A DNA stretch of 64,000 nt, taken from a virus. Under the pieces are notes generated by a model. That model searched no databases, had not been told where the DNA came from, and saw only the letters and a list, made by a program, of their open reading frames with translations. This document shows positions 50,571-58,364 of the stretch, piece after piece; the first letter of the stretch is position 1, and every line of letters starts with the position of its first letter. The position numbers and the translations under genes are program-made. The DNA is taken from positions 1 through 64,000 of IMG/VR virus record IMGVR_UViG_3300036851_000400; one strand, given 5' to 3'.

Positions 50571-50870
50571 CTATCCCAACGGCCGGGGAAGAAGAGGGCT
50601 TGAGAAAGTCCCGATCACCCGGCGCCATCGGCGTTTTGGTTCCTGCGCAGGCACCGGCTCCGGCGGTCTCTCGACCGTCTGCCGCAGCCATGCGTAGGCG
50701 TTCAACTCGGCTTTGATCGCCGCGACCTCGACCGGCTCAGTCACCTGCGGGTCGCGGAGTTTTTTTTCCAAGGCCTCGATCCGTTCCCGGATCGGTCCTT
50801 CGCCCCAGACCAGGAGGAAGTCCGGGTTCGCCGCGAGGCGCTGGTACAGCTCACGCCACGGCGTTTCCAT
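50571..50870 (-). CDS. Small protein after the portal, 99 aa
   Basis: ATG overlaps the portal's last codons (20 bases). Helical (RIEALEKKLRDPQVTEPVEV) with a Pro/Arg-rich tail. Such small genes after podoviral portals are common, but no family was recognised. Confidence 0.45.
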   Translation of the reverse strand: METPWRELYQRLAANPDFLLVWGEGPIRERIEALEKKLRDPQVTEPVEVAAIKAELNAYAWLRQTVERPPEPVPAQEPKRRWRRVIGTFSSPLLPRPLG

Positions 50871-53061
50871 ATCCTCCCCCTCCGTTGGGCGGCATCTGAT
50901 CCATGCTCATGCCGCCGCCCATGCCGCCCACCATGTCCATCATCCCGGCCGGTGGCTGAGTGGCCTGTTCACCGCCCGGCTGCGTCATCTGCATGCCCTG
51001 CTGCGCATAGGCGGCGAGCATCTGCTGCGCCTGCTGAAGCTGCTGCTGGAGCGTACCGTTTTCCTGGGCGAGTCGGTTGATCTGCGCATCCTGCGGCGTC
51101 ATATCGGGGATTTCGGGGACGAGCCGCGCCGCCCCCGGCAGCTCCACGAATTCGGCGATTTTCTTGGTGATGTGCGACAGGAAGACGGCGGTCTCGCGGT
51201 ACCAACGCGGTAGCGCGGCCGGGTTCTCGGCGGCGAGCACTCTTTCGACGTAAGCCGAGACGACCTTCGAGTGCTCCAGGGCGAAGTTCCACAACAGCAT
51301 GTACGCCTGCTTGCGCGCCTCGTCGCTGCTTGCGGCGGAGGGTGCCTGCGCCCGGAAGCGGAACATGCGGGAGATGTTTCCCCGCGGCGGCTGATAGAGG
51401 TAGACCTTGAGGCGAGCGGCGGTCTCTTCGTCCACCTTGCGGTAGTAGATGCCATCCTGCCCGTATTGGACGACCTGCTCCAGGATGTATTCGTAGATGG
51501 CCGTCAAGTCCACCCTGAGGTTGGAGTCGATCTGCTGGAGCTTCTTGTTGCCCTGCTCGATGAGGGCGAGCGTTGAGCCGGTACCGGCGCCCGACTTCAT
51601 GGTCGGATCGCCCTGGCCGAACATCACCGAGGAGAGCCCAGAGGCCGCCGCCGCAGAGGATCGGTTCGCCGCGCGAGAGGTGCCGATCTCGGGGGCCTCG
51701 CCGCCAAGCTTGACGGACTTGAAGTCCTTCTCGACATCGTCCACGACGATCTCGCCGCCCGGGCGCAGATCGTTCGTCTGGGTGTTGTACAGGGAGCCCG
51801 CGCGGCGCAGGATCGCCCAATAGGCGCCGGCCATGAGATTGTCGAGCTCCAGGTTCCACAGCACAGTGTCGGCGCTCTGATTCTGGAAGACTTCGTGGCC
51901 GATTCCGAGCGCCCAGGCGAAGTTGTCGCTCCACTTATAGCGGAGCGGGTGGTACGGGTGCTTCTGGGTATGATTCGCGTTGTAGCCGACCCAAATGCAT
52001 GTCCGAGTGGGGCGGTGGAAGAGGATCTGGAACTTGTCCGGTTCGATCTTGCCGGGCAGCGCCATATGGCACCACGCCTCGGCGATCGTCACCGGACGCA
52101 GAAGCTTCCTGTCGGGCAGGGATCCGGCTGCTACGCCGTGGCGCTCAGCCTCCCGGTTTTCTGGAGAATCGCTCTCAGGTGGCGTGCTCTCGATGATCCG
52201 CACCACGTCGTCACTGATCTTGTAGGTCGCTACGAGGGCGCGCCAGGCGGCTGGCGTCAGGGTCTCCTCATGGCCGACGATCTGGTAGCCGCGCTGCCAG
52301 TTGGGGATCGTCGGCGGCCACAGGAAAACGTTCTGGTTGTCGAGGAGTTTTGCCGTGACATTGCCGATCCGGTCTTCCTTGCGCACTGGCGTCGAGCTGT
52401 CGCGAGCCCACTCGTAGCGCACGCGTCGCTCCTCTTCCCAGCGGAGATAGAAAACGGCGTTCCCCACCTTGGCCGTCCGCAGGAGTGCGGTCGGCAGCAG
52501 GTGCTCGAAGTCCATCTCTTCCATCACGTATGGGTTGAGGAACGCTTGGGCGTCCTTCGCGAGCTGATCGATGCTCTGTGGCGAGATACCGTAGGAAGCG
52601 GCCACGGGGTCCACGACGATCAGCGGATCGGCGCCGAGGATATTGGTGGTGAGGCGGGCAGCGGCCTGATCAATCTGGGAGAAACTCAACTCGGAGACCT
52701 GCTCGGCCGAGCCCATGCCCGCGCCGCTTTGCTGGTTATCCGGCCGCTGTAGGTAGCTGTCGCGGATTTCCTGTTCGGTCTCGTCCTTCTCGCGAGCCGC
52801 CGAGCGATACTCCTCTACCAAGTCGCAACACTCCCTCACCAGGATCTTTTTTTCGTCGTCGGAGAGGTGGATCTCGGAGGGGCTGCCTGAGGCGGAGAGT
52901 GGCTGGCCGGGTTTGGTGCCGACTTCCGGCTGGCGATCCGCGTCGGTCAGATCCTCCAGCAGGGCGAGAACGTCTGTCTGCTCGGCGAGCGAGAGGAGGC
53001 CGTCGAAGGCGGCCTGCGGCGGGTTGGGTGCCGTGGTCAGCGGCTCTGGCACGGCACCCAA
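50851..53061 (-). CDS. Portal protein, 736 aa
   Basis: Forms the dodecameric ring through which DNA enters and leaves the head. Podoviral-type features: FSQIDQAAARLTTNILGADP, LLRTAKVGNAVFYLRWEEER, a HPYHPLRYKWSDNFAWALGI segment, NLMAGAYWAILRRAG, and a GTGSTLALIEQGNKKL stretch near residue 490, followed by a long Gln-rich coiled-coil (QQQLQQAQQMLAAYAQQG) and a Met/Gly-rich tail. TTG start without a clear Shine-Dalgarno; a GTG three codons in is possible. First gene of the leftward virion operon. Confidence 0.82.
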   Translation of the reverse strand: MGAVPEPLTTAPNPPQAAFDGLLSLAEQTDVLALLEDLTDADRQPEVGTKPGQPLSASGSPSEIHLSDDEKKILVRECCDLVEEYRSAAREKDETEQEIRDSYLQRPDNQQSGAGMGSAEQVSELSFSQIDQAAARLTTNILGADPLIVVDPVAASYGISPQSIDQLAKDAQAFLNPYVMEEMDFEHLLPTALLRTAKVGNAVFYLRWEEERRVRYEWARDSSTPVRKEDRIGNVTAKLLDNQNVFLWPPTIPNWQRGYQIVGHEETLTPAAWRALVATYKISDDVVRIIESTPPESDSPENREAERHGVAAGSLPDRKLLRPVTIAEAWCHMALPGKIEPDKFQILFHRPTRTCIWVGYNANHTQKHPYHPLRYKWSDNFAWALGIGHEVFQNQSADTVLWNLELDNLMAGAYWAILRRAGSLYNTQTNDLRPGGEIVVDDVEKDFKSVKLGGEAPEIGTSRAANRSSAAAASGLSSVMFGQGDPTMKSGAGTGSTLALIEQGNKKLQQIDSNLRVDLTAIYEYILEQVVQYGQDGIYYRKVDEETAARLKVYLYQPPRGNISRMFRFRAQAPSAASSDEARKQAYMLLWNFALEHSKVVSAYVERVLAAENPAALPRWYRETAVFLSHITKKIAEFVELPGAARLVPEIPDMTPQDAQINRLAQENGTLQQQLQQAQQMLAAYAQQGMQMTQPGGEQATQPPAGMMDMVGGMGGGMSMDQMPPNGGGGYGNAVA

Positions 53062-53124
53062 CCCAAGCGTAGAGGACTGAGAGGGACCTTCACAAGTCTT
53101 AGAGAATGGGACCGAAACCTTGAG

Positions 53125-53155
53125 ATTGCAATACTGGCAGCAGTCGTGATATGCT
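53125..53155 (+). promoter_or_regulatory. Candidate rightward promoter with overlapping operator
   Basis: TTGCAA (53126-53131) and TATGCT (53150-53155) are separated by 18 bases. The -35 lies within the 8-bp palindrome ATTGCAAT (53125-53132). Start of transcription would fall at or a few bases before ATG 53165, so the message may be leaderless. The 103 bases 53062-53164 also have to hold the leftward promoter for the portal operon; TTGTGA and TACGCT on the minus strand are a weak pair. Confidence 0.45.
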
Positions 53156-53164
53156 CAATACAAC

Positions 53165-53503
53165 ATGGCCCCCGACCTCACCGCGGACCCTGCCGTTCGG
53201 TCTGTTTCAGATCTCCTGAGGAGCCTTTGGTGCCCTACCGTCTGGGAAATCCTGCGCCTGGGGGCGGGAAAATCCTGGTATGTGTCGCAGCTTGCAAGAG
53301 AGCTGGGGATCACCCAGCCGGCGATGACTCGCCATGTCGCGAGGCTGGAATCACTCGGCCTTGGAAAGAAGAGCCAGCGTAAGGATGAGGTCCACTTCCG
53401 AACGGATGTGCCGGCCCTGGAGGAACGTCTGGGAGAGGCGCTCCAGATAGTTCATCCCTGGGGCGTGGAAGGAATAGTCTTTCTGAAGAGGCCGCCGAGG
53501 TGA
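53165..53503 (+). CDS. Winged-helix (MarR/ArsR-like) regulator, 112 aa
   Basis: HTH region: WYVSQLARELGITQPAMTRH, then VARLESLGLGKKSQRKDEVH (recognition helix and wing). It resembles small MarR/ArsR-type regulators. ATG start has no Shine-Dalgarno and lies 9 bases after the candidate -10. Being encoded between the divergent virion and packaging operons, it is placed to control the late genes or the lysis-lysogeny choice. Confidence 0.72.
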   Translation: MAPDLTADPAVRSVSDLLRSLWCPTVWEILRLGAGKSWYVSQLARELGITQPAMTRHVARLESLGLGKKSQRKDEVHFRTDVPALEERLGEALQIVHPWGVEGIVFLKRPPR

Positions 53504-53507
53504 CCGA

Positions 53508-53705
53508 GTGAGAAACGAAGGGCAGACCCCCTATCCTCCCCGCTCCGGCGGCTACTACCGCATGCCGGATGGAGCGTGGTCTAGTTTCGCTCTCAATCGC
53601 TTAGGGGGAGCACCTCGCCGCCGACAAGCCTACTCCGTTGACCGTCGGCGGCACCAAGACATGAGCCTGCGCATCCGACCAACGCGCCGGAGGATTCACG
53701 AGTGA
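53508..53705 (+). CDS. Small basic protein, 65 aa
   Basis: GTG start with GAGG nearby. Arg/Gly/Tyr-rich and probably disordered (PPRSGGYYRMPDGAWSSF). It overlaps the next start by GTGA. Weakly supported; could be spurious. Confidence 0.35.
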   Translation: MRNEGQTPYPPRSGGYYRMPDGAWSSFALNRLGGAPRRRQAYSVDRRRHQDMSLRIRPTRRRIHE

Positions 53706-53935
53706 CCGAGTCCCCGGTGATCATCCTGGGGCAGGAGCCTCAGGTCTGGGCTTGTCTCGCACACCGGGCCGGCAAGTGGATTCCCCTCACGCCTCGGCAC
53801 TTCCCGATCGCCTCTTCCCATGACGAGGTGATCGAGCGGGCGAGGATCAAGGCGAAAATCGACCCCGACTTCGCTCAGCGGTGGAGCGGCTGGCATTTGT
53901 GCGCAGCTCGCGTAGATCAGCAGGTGGACCTATGA
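53702..53935 (+). CDS. Hypothetical protein, 77 aa
   Basis: GTG start in a GTGA overlap. A compact alpha/beta sequence (SPVIILGQEPQVWACLAHRA; HDEVIERARIKAKIDPDFAQ). No known family. Ends in an ATGA overlap with the next gene. Confidence 0.48.
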   Translation: MTESPVIILGQEPQVWACLAHRAGKWIPLTPRHFPIASSHDEVIERARIKAKIDPDFAQRWSGWHLCAARVDQQVDL

Positions 53936-54132
53936 GGACGATAATTTCCGAGGAGTGGATGGTGCAACGCCGGGCTTTCATGATCCTCAGTCGTCTGGCG
54001 AGAATCGCTCTGGCACTACGGCTGCAGAGACTCCACCGGCTTTTCTGCTTTGCGGCGACCGATTGTTTCAATCGAGCGGATAGAGAGTTCGACCACTGGA
54101 GGCTACAGTGCCCACCTTTTGGGAATTCCTGA
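53932..54132 (+). CDS. Small basic protein, 66 aa
   Basis: ATG with GGTGGACC upstream, overlapping its neighbours on both sides. Arg/Leu-rich amphipathic helix (ILSRLARIALALRLQRLHRL), possibly membrane-associated. Low-information protein. Confidence 0.4.
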   Translation: MRTIISEEWMVQRRAFMILSRLARIALALRLQRLHRLFCFAATDCFNRADREFDHWRLQCPPFGNS

Positions 54133-54623
54133 CCCGCGATGAGCTCCGCCTCTGCTTCGTCATCGGCTTCCTTGAGAACGCGCAGGGCTTCGGCGGCGCG
54201 TACCCGACCGAGAAGTACGCCTCCCCCGGCGCCGAGGGCAGAACGAGCTACTGGATTGAGCTGTTCCGGAGAGCGATTCGCTACCTGGCGCTGGACTGCG
54301 GCTTCACGTTCACAGGCTTGCAGGTCCAGAGGGATGGATCGATCCTCGCCAAACCAGTTGAGCCGCGAAACCGGGTCTATCAGGTGCTCTTCGATGCTGG
54401 AGACATCCCCGACCTCGAGGGGGCGCTGCGGGACTCCATCGTCTTCGCCGAGCGTGAAATCACAGGGTTCCATGTGGAACCTCTGCGCGAGGCCCTAGCG
54501 AAGGTTGAGGCCGACATCAAGGCGCTGCCGAAGGGGATTGACCGGGAGAAGATGGCAGGCATTCGGAAACTGCGACGGGATGCGGTGCGGGAATTCATGA
54601 ACGACCGAGTAAAGGAGGTGTAA
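54108..54623 (+). CDS. Hypothetical protein, 171 aa
   Basis: GTG start with GGAGGC upstream. The first part is hydrophobic/aromatic (FWEFLTRDELRLCFVIGFLE; YWIELFRRAIRYLALDCGFT), followed by a coiled-coil-like helical end (REALAKVEADIKALPKGIDR). Precedes a group of small genes. Role unknown. Confidence 0.5.
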   Translation: MPTFWEFLTRDELRLCFVIGFLENAQGFGGAYPTEKYASPGAEGRTSYWIELFRRAIRYLALDCGFTFTGLQVQRDGSILAKPVEPRNRVYQVLFDAGDIPDLEGALRDSIVFAEREITGFHVEPLREALAKVEADIKALPKGIDREKMAGIRKLRRDAVREFMNDRVKEV

Positions 54624-54624
54624 C

Positions 54625-54777
54625 GTGCCACGTGGGAGCCGAGTCGAAAAGGTATATCAGGCCATCGTCCGTGAGACCGGCGACAAGGGCAAGGCCGCCC
54701 GGATCGCGCAATCCCAGACCCACCAATCACTACAGACCGGCAAGAAACTTCCGCCGAAGGGAGGCAAGAAAAGGTGA
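54625..54777 (+). CDS. Small KVYQAIV-type phage protein, 50 aa
   Basis: GTG start with AAAGGAGGTG upstream. KVYQAIVRETGDKGKAARIA, then SLQTGKKLPPKGGKKR is a short sequence found in many podoviruses near packaging genes. The ending KGGKKR is shared with the next protein. Function unknown. Confidence 0.6.
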   Translation: MPRGSRVEKVYQAIVRETGDKGKAARIAQSQTHQSLQTGKKLPPKGGKKR

Positions 54778-54839
54778 GCGATGTGAGGGCGCCGTGGTGC
54801 ATCTACGAACGGATCGAATGGGACAAGGGGGAGATACCA

Positions 54840-55040
54840 ATGAGCGACAGAGCAGAACGGATGAAGGAAGCCTTTGCGCACAGCTCGACCGCGACAAGCG
54901 AGCTGCGTGTTTTAGAGGTTGTTTCGGCCGAGATCGATGATCTGGAGGCCCGAATCTCTGGCAAGGGCGCCAGGATACCGACGGGGCGCACACGGGTCAT
55001 CCCCAAGCAACCGCTGAAGAAGGGAGGAAAGAAGCGATGA
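54840..55040 (+). CDS. Small helical protein, copy A of a tandem pair, 66 aa
   Basis: ATG at 54840 with AGGGGGAG upstream is preferred because the product then starts like its paralogue (MSDRAERMK); an in-frame GTG at 54774 would add 22 residues. A helix (LRVLEVVSAEIDDLEARISG) is followed by a basic tail ending KGGKKR. Clear relative of the protein at 55037. Confidence 0.5.
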   Translation: MSDRAERMKEAFAHSSTATSELRVLEVVSAEIDDLEARISGKGARIPTGRTRVIPKQPLKKGGKKR

Positions 55041-55249
55041 GCGATCGAGCCGGACGGATGAAGTACGAGTTGCTGAAGAAGACGGGCGGGGCGGTCGACG
55101 CCGAGATGCGCCTGCTTGAGGTGGTAGCCGCAGAAATGGATGATCTCGAAGCGCGCACTTCCGCCGTGCGCGCCCGCGAAGAGGACGTGGCGAAGTGGAC
55201 CGGCGGCGCTGGAATCATCGAGGAAGAGGTGAAGGGAGAGCCGGCGTGA
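55037..55249 (+). CDS. Small helical protein, copy B of a tandem pair, 70 aa
   Basis: ATG in an ATGA overlap with copy A. MSDRAGRMKYELLKK and LLEVVAAEMDDLEARTSAVR align with copy A. The charged helical protein may form oligomers. Ends in a GTGA overlap with the co-chaperonin gene. Function unknown. Confidence 0.5.
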   Translation: MSDRAGRMKYELLKKTGGAVDAEMRLLEVVAAEMDDLEARTSAVRAREEDVAKWTGGAGIIEEEVKGEPA

Positions 55250-55980
55250 GCGAGGCGGCGCGGCTGGAAAGCGAGGCGAGGGCGAGATCCATCTTCGTCC
55301 CCGCCTTCGGTTATCTTCTTGTCCACCGGGACGAGCAGTCGGAAGTCGTCGGGCGGAGCGGTTTGATTGCTCCACAGGCCAGCCTCGAAGCGATCAAGCC
55401 CAACACGGGAAAGATCATCGCCGCCGGCCCTGAGGCGCCGTCGTGCTATGCCCCTGGTGTCCGCGTTGCCTTCTCGCTCTACTCTGGTTCGAAGCTCACC
55501 CTGGCTGGCGATCCCGACTACGTGCTCCTGCCATCCTCCGAGGTCATGGCCTACGCCGTCGAGTGGAACGGATCCATGGCCGACGAAGATGCGCTGGCCT
55601 ACCTCCTGCCGCCACCGGGCCAGATGTTTGCCGAGCGCCTCCAGGATGACGAAGGGCTGATCGCGCTCACCGACAACGCCCGCACGAGCACTCGGTCTCC
55701 AGTCGCCGAGGTCCTGAAGAAATCTCCGAGTTGTGGCGGTCCGTTCGACGAGGGGGATCGCGTCCTCCTCTCGCCCGCTGTCTCGAAGGGCTTCGGGCTC
55801 GGCTTCACGGGTGAACGACCAATCCATACGATCGTGCCGGCGCAGGCTCTCGGCTGGTACAACAGCCCCGGCGCCGAGGTAGGCATGGCGCCGGATCCCC
55901 GAGAGGCTATCCGCTCCATCAGAGCAGAGACTGCGTTGGATGACCGATTCGATGAAGGGGATCGCCGGGCGCCGCGATGA
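55246..55980 (+). CDS. Tandem GroES (Cpn10)-like co-chaperonin, 244 aa
   Basis: Two Cpn10 domains in one chain. First (about 15-105): GYLLVHRDEQSEVVGRSGLI with the mobile-loop position, GKIIAAGPEA, YAPGVRVAFSLYSGSKLTL and DYVLLPSSEVMAYAVE. Second (about 120-210): FAERLQDDEGLIALTDNART, PVAEVLKKSP, FDEGDRVLLSPAVSKGFGL and HTIVPAQALGWY. GroES rings cap GroEL; phage versions help fold the capsid protein. It is fused head-to-tail like chloroplast Cpn20. GTG start in a GTGA overlap, followed by an ATGA overlap. No GroEL is seen here, so it would work with host GroEL. Confidence 0.78.
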   Translation: MSEAARLESEARARSIFVPAFGYLLVHRDEQSEVVGRSGLIAPQASLEAIKPNTGKIIAAGPEAPSCYAPGVRVAFSLYSGSKLTLAGDPDYVLLPSSEVMAYAVEWNGSMADEDALAYLLPPPGQMFAERLQDDEGLIALTDNARTSTRSPVAEVLKKSPSCGGPFDEGDRVLLSPAVSKGFGLGFTGERPIHTIVPAQALGWYNSPGAEVGMAPDPREAIRSIRAETALDDRFDEGDRRAPR

Positions 55981-56711
55981 TTGAAGATCTTACAAGCGAG
56001 CAGGCTCAGAACTGCAAGAATGTTCTAGGATCGCCAATACTAGGCTACAAAGATCGTAGATTCGCGGCGAAGCGGATCGAGGCGCATTTGGACAAGCACC
56101 CGGACATCGTAGAGAGCTGCGTGGTCTACAGACCAGGCCGCGGTGAAATCACGGCGTTCCTGGTACCGGTCTCGCCGCGAGCGGCTGCGGTAGATCGCTC
56201 CCATCGCGTGCGGAACTTGCGGCGGTATCTCCTGAAGTGTGGCCTCCCTGAATACATGGTGCCTCGCCACTACCGGATCGCGGAGAAGCTGCCGCGGCGG
56301 CGCGGCCACTTGGACCGTGCTCGCCTCGCCAAGTTCGGAGCTCCGAAGCCGGCCAAGCCGCCGAAGCAAGCGCCCCTGATCTGGTCTCCGTTGTCGGTCT
56401 TCGCCTTCGAGGGATTCTTGTGGGACAGGATCGGCTACAACGGCCATGGGACGCAGACCTTCATCGTGGCCCATTGCCGGGCGGGCGATTCTAGGACGCG
56501 GGTCCACCTACCTGTCCAGTTCCCGAAAAGATTGACCGCCGGCCTGCGGCTTGGCCTTCATGTTGCCGTCGAAGGCGAGATCAGGGGCATTCCAAGAAGG
56601 AAACCTGGCGCGCTCTTTCGCGCGACCAGTTGGACGAAAACCGAGCAGCGGACCCGGATCCCGCTCGACAGGACTGATCTGCTCATAGGAGTCCTCGGTG
56701 CCAATCCCTGA
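55977..56711 (+). CDS. Protein with a detached ANL-enzyme C-terminal subdomain, 244 aa
   Basis: Residues about 23-120 follow the AMP-binding_C pattern of ANL adenylate-forming enzymes: GYKDRRFAAKRIEAHLDKHP, SCVVY, ITAFLVPVSP, LRRYLLKCGLPEYMVPRHYR and KLPRRRGHLDRARL. The catalytic Lys of the PxxxxGKxDR signature is replaced by His (GHLDR). No large AMP-binding N-terminal domain is encoded. The second half (about 135-240) looks like an OB-type or beta domain (GLRLGLHVAVEGEIRGIPRR). It is in operon with the co-chaperonin and terminase. Probably non-enzymatic; function unknown. Confidence 0.65.
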   Translation: MIEDLTSEQAQNCKNVLGSPILGYKDRRFAAKRIEAHLDKHPDIVESCVVYRPGRGEITAFLVPVSPRAAAVDRSHRVRNLRRYLLKCGLPEYMVPRHYRIAEKLPRRRGHLDRARLAKFGAPKPAKPPKQAPLIWSPLSVFAFEGFLWDRIGYNGHGTQTFIVAHCRAGDSRTRVHLPVQFPKRLTAGLRLGLHVAVEGEIRGIPRRKPGALFRATSWTKTEQRTRIPLDRTDLLIGVLGANP

Positions 56712-57363
56712 GTCTCGGCCGCCAGCGCCGAAGAAGGCGCAACTCCCGGCGCGACGGAGAAAGGCGCCGAAACCCGGCCCGCTGGAGGATCACGAGAGCG
56801 AAAACTTCATTCTGCTGCTGGCGGAGCATTTGCGCTTTTCAGACTTCATCGGGCTTCGGCCGCCACTGACCATTCGCGTCTTTCTGGCGCTACGGAACCT
56901 CGCCATCCTGGACCGCTTCTACGGTCTCACAGATGTCGAGCTCGAGGAGCGCACCGGCAACTCTCCCGAAGAGTTGGCACGGCTTCGCGGACATCTCCAC
57001 TACACGACGATTCTTGCGGCGACAGAAGAGAAGGCAGATTATCTCGCTAGACCGCGGACATTCGATAAGTGGGCGGAGGATGTGGAAGACCGCGTGGCCG
57101 GCGAGACTCTCGCGGTGGCGCTGACAGAGGGTAGGCCCAAGGAGAAGCTCGCCGCGCTGGCGGAGTTCTCGGGGCGGAGATCGGCCAAGAAGTCCCGCGA
57201 TGATGAGACGGGGCCTGTCTTCTACTTCCCGCCCGACGCGTTGAAACTCATGGGCCTCGCGATCAAGATGCAGCCTCTCTCCGACGAGGGAGGTCCTGAC
57301 GGTACACGGCTCAACGTGCCGGCGCGGGAGGCGAAACGAATTGGAGAGGGTGGGCGGGACTGA
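56698..57363 (+). CDS. Hypothetical protein upstream of the AAA+ and terminase genes, 221 aa
   Basis: GTG start overlapping the previous gene by 14 bases. A basic Pro/Lys-rich N-terminus is followed by helical segments (HLRFSDFIGLRPPLTIRVFL; DVELEERTGNSPEELARLRG). A small-terminase role is possible by position, but no signature is visible. Confidence 0.48.
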   Translation: MPIPESRPPAPKKAQLPARRRKAPKPGPLEDHESENFILLLAEHLRFSDFIGLRPPLTIRVFLALRNLAILDRFYGLTDVELEERTGNSPEELARLRGHLHYTTILAATEEKADYLARPRTFDKWAEDVEDRVAGETLAVALTEGRPKEKLAALAEFSGRRSAKKSRDDETGPVFYFPPDALKLMGLAIKMQPLSDEGGPDGTRLNVPAREAKRIGEGGRD

Positions 57364-57395
57364 GGGGGCGATGCCCATTCATGGGAGAGGCAAGT

Positions 57396-58364
57396 ATGTC
57401 CGGCAATGATCCATTCTTCGAAACCGTCGGCACGAAACTCCGAAGAGGGGGCGGCCAGGCGGGGATTGCTCCTCAGCAACCGTTCGATTGCATTTTCCGG
57501 CCCGCCGGTACGGCCATGTCCGCCTGTTGGGCGCAAGCTGATAACGCATTTTACGGTGTAGCGAAGGCCCATGAAACGATTCCGCCGGGGCTCTACCGTT
57601 GCGAGTTAAGCGATCGGATTGGTCCGGTTTTCCTGCGGCAGTCAATCGAACTCGACGGCGTCGTGGCCCTTCCGGACTCGGCCAGCGAGGATGTCCTACT
57701 GGAAGTACGGTCCTTCCGAGCGATGAAGTCCGAGTTCGCTGCGCACGGCTTCCTCCATAAGCGTGGAGTCATGCTATGGGGGCCGGCTGGCAGCGGCAAA
57801 ACGGTGACTGTCCACCAGATCTGCCAGCTCGTCGTAATGGAGGAGCAGGGTGTGGCTATTCTAGTCGATGCGCCACACCCTGCCGCCGAATGCCTCCAGC
57901 TTCTTCGGCGCGTCGAGCCAGAGCGACCCGTAGTCGCCATCTTCGAAGATCTCGACGCCCTAGTCCAGCGCTTCGGCGAGAACGAGTATCTCGCGCTGCT
58001 CGATGGCGAGGCACAGATCAACAACATCGTCTTCGTGGCCACGACGAACTACCCAGAAGATCTCGACGCCCGTTTCGTAGATCGTCCGTCGCGCTTCGAC
58101 ACGGTGAAATACATCGGGATGCCGAACCGAGCGGCAAGGGAGATCTTCCTGCGTGCGAAGGCTCCAGCTCTGGTCAACGGCTGCCTGGAAGCCTACGTGG
58201 AGGCAAGTGAAGGCTTCAGCATTGCACACCTCAAGGAATTGGTGATTCTGACGCAGTGCTTCGGATATCCCCTTGCCGAGGCTGCGGCGCGCCTCACGAA
58301 GATGCGCGTCAAGCCGCGAAGCAGCAGGAGTCCTGCCGGAGATGCCGCAGGATTTCTCGCCTGA
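57396..58364 (+). CDS. AAA+ ATPase adjacent to the large terminase, 322 aa
   Basis: Walker A GPAGSGKT (129-136), Walker B VVAIFEDLD (180-187), sensor 1 Asn in VATTNYPEDL (N218), and an RPSRFD segment with the arginine-finger position near 233, as in AAA ATPases of the Bcs1/proteasome-ATPase type. ATG at 57396 has GGGAGAGG upstream; ATG 57381 is an alternative. It overlaps TerL by one base (TGATG), so the two are translated together. Probably remodels a protein complex in assembly or packaging; substrate unknown. Confidence 0.85.
   Translation: MSGNDPFFETVGTKLRRGGGQAGIAPQQPFDCIFRPAGTAMSACWAQADNAFYGVAKAHETIPPGLYRCELSDRIGPVFLRQSIELDGVVALPDSASEDVLLEVRSFRAMKSEFAAHGFLHKRGVMLWGPAGSGKTVTVHQICQLVVMEEQGVAILVDAPHPAAECLQLLRRVEPERPVVAIFEDLDALVQRFGENEYLALLDGEAQINNIVFVATTNYPEDLDARFVDRPSRFDTVKYIGMPNRAAREIFLRAKAPALVNGCLEAYVEASEGFSIAHLKELVILTQCFGYPLAEAAARLTKMRVKPRSSRSPAGDAAGFLA

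Noticed and set aside
50969-51934. 321-codon frame overlapping the portal gene on the same strand
   Set aside because: Out-of-frame shadow rich in Arg and Gly; the portal frame is clearly supported.
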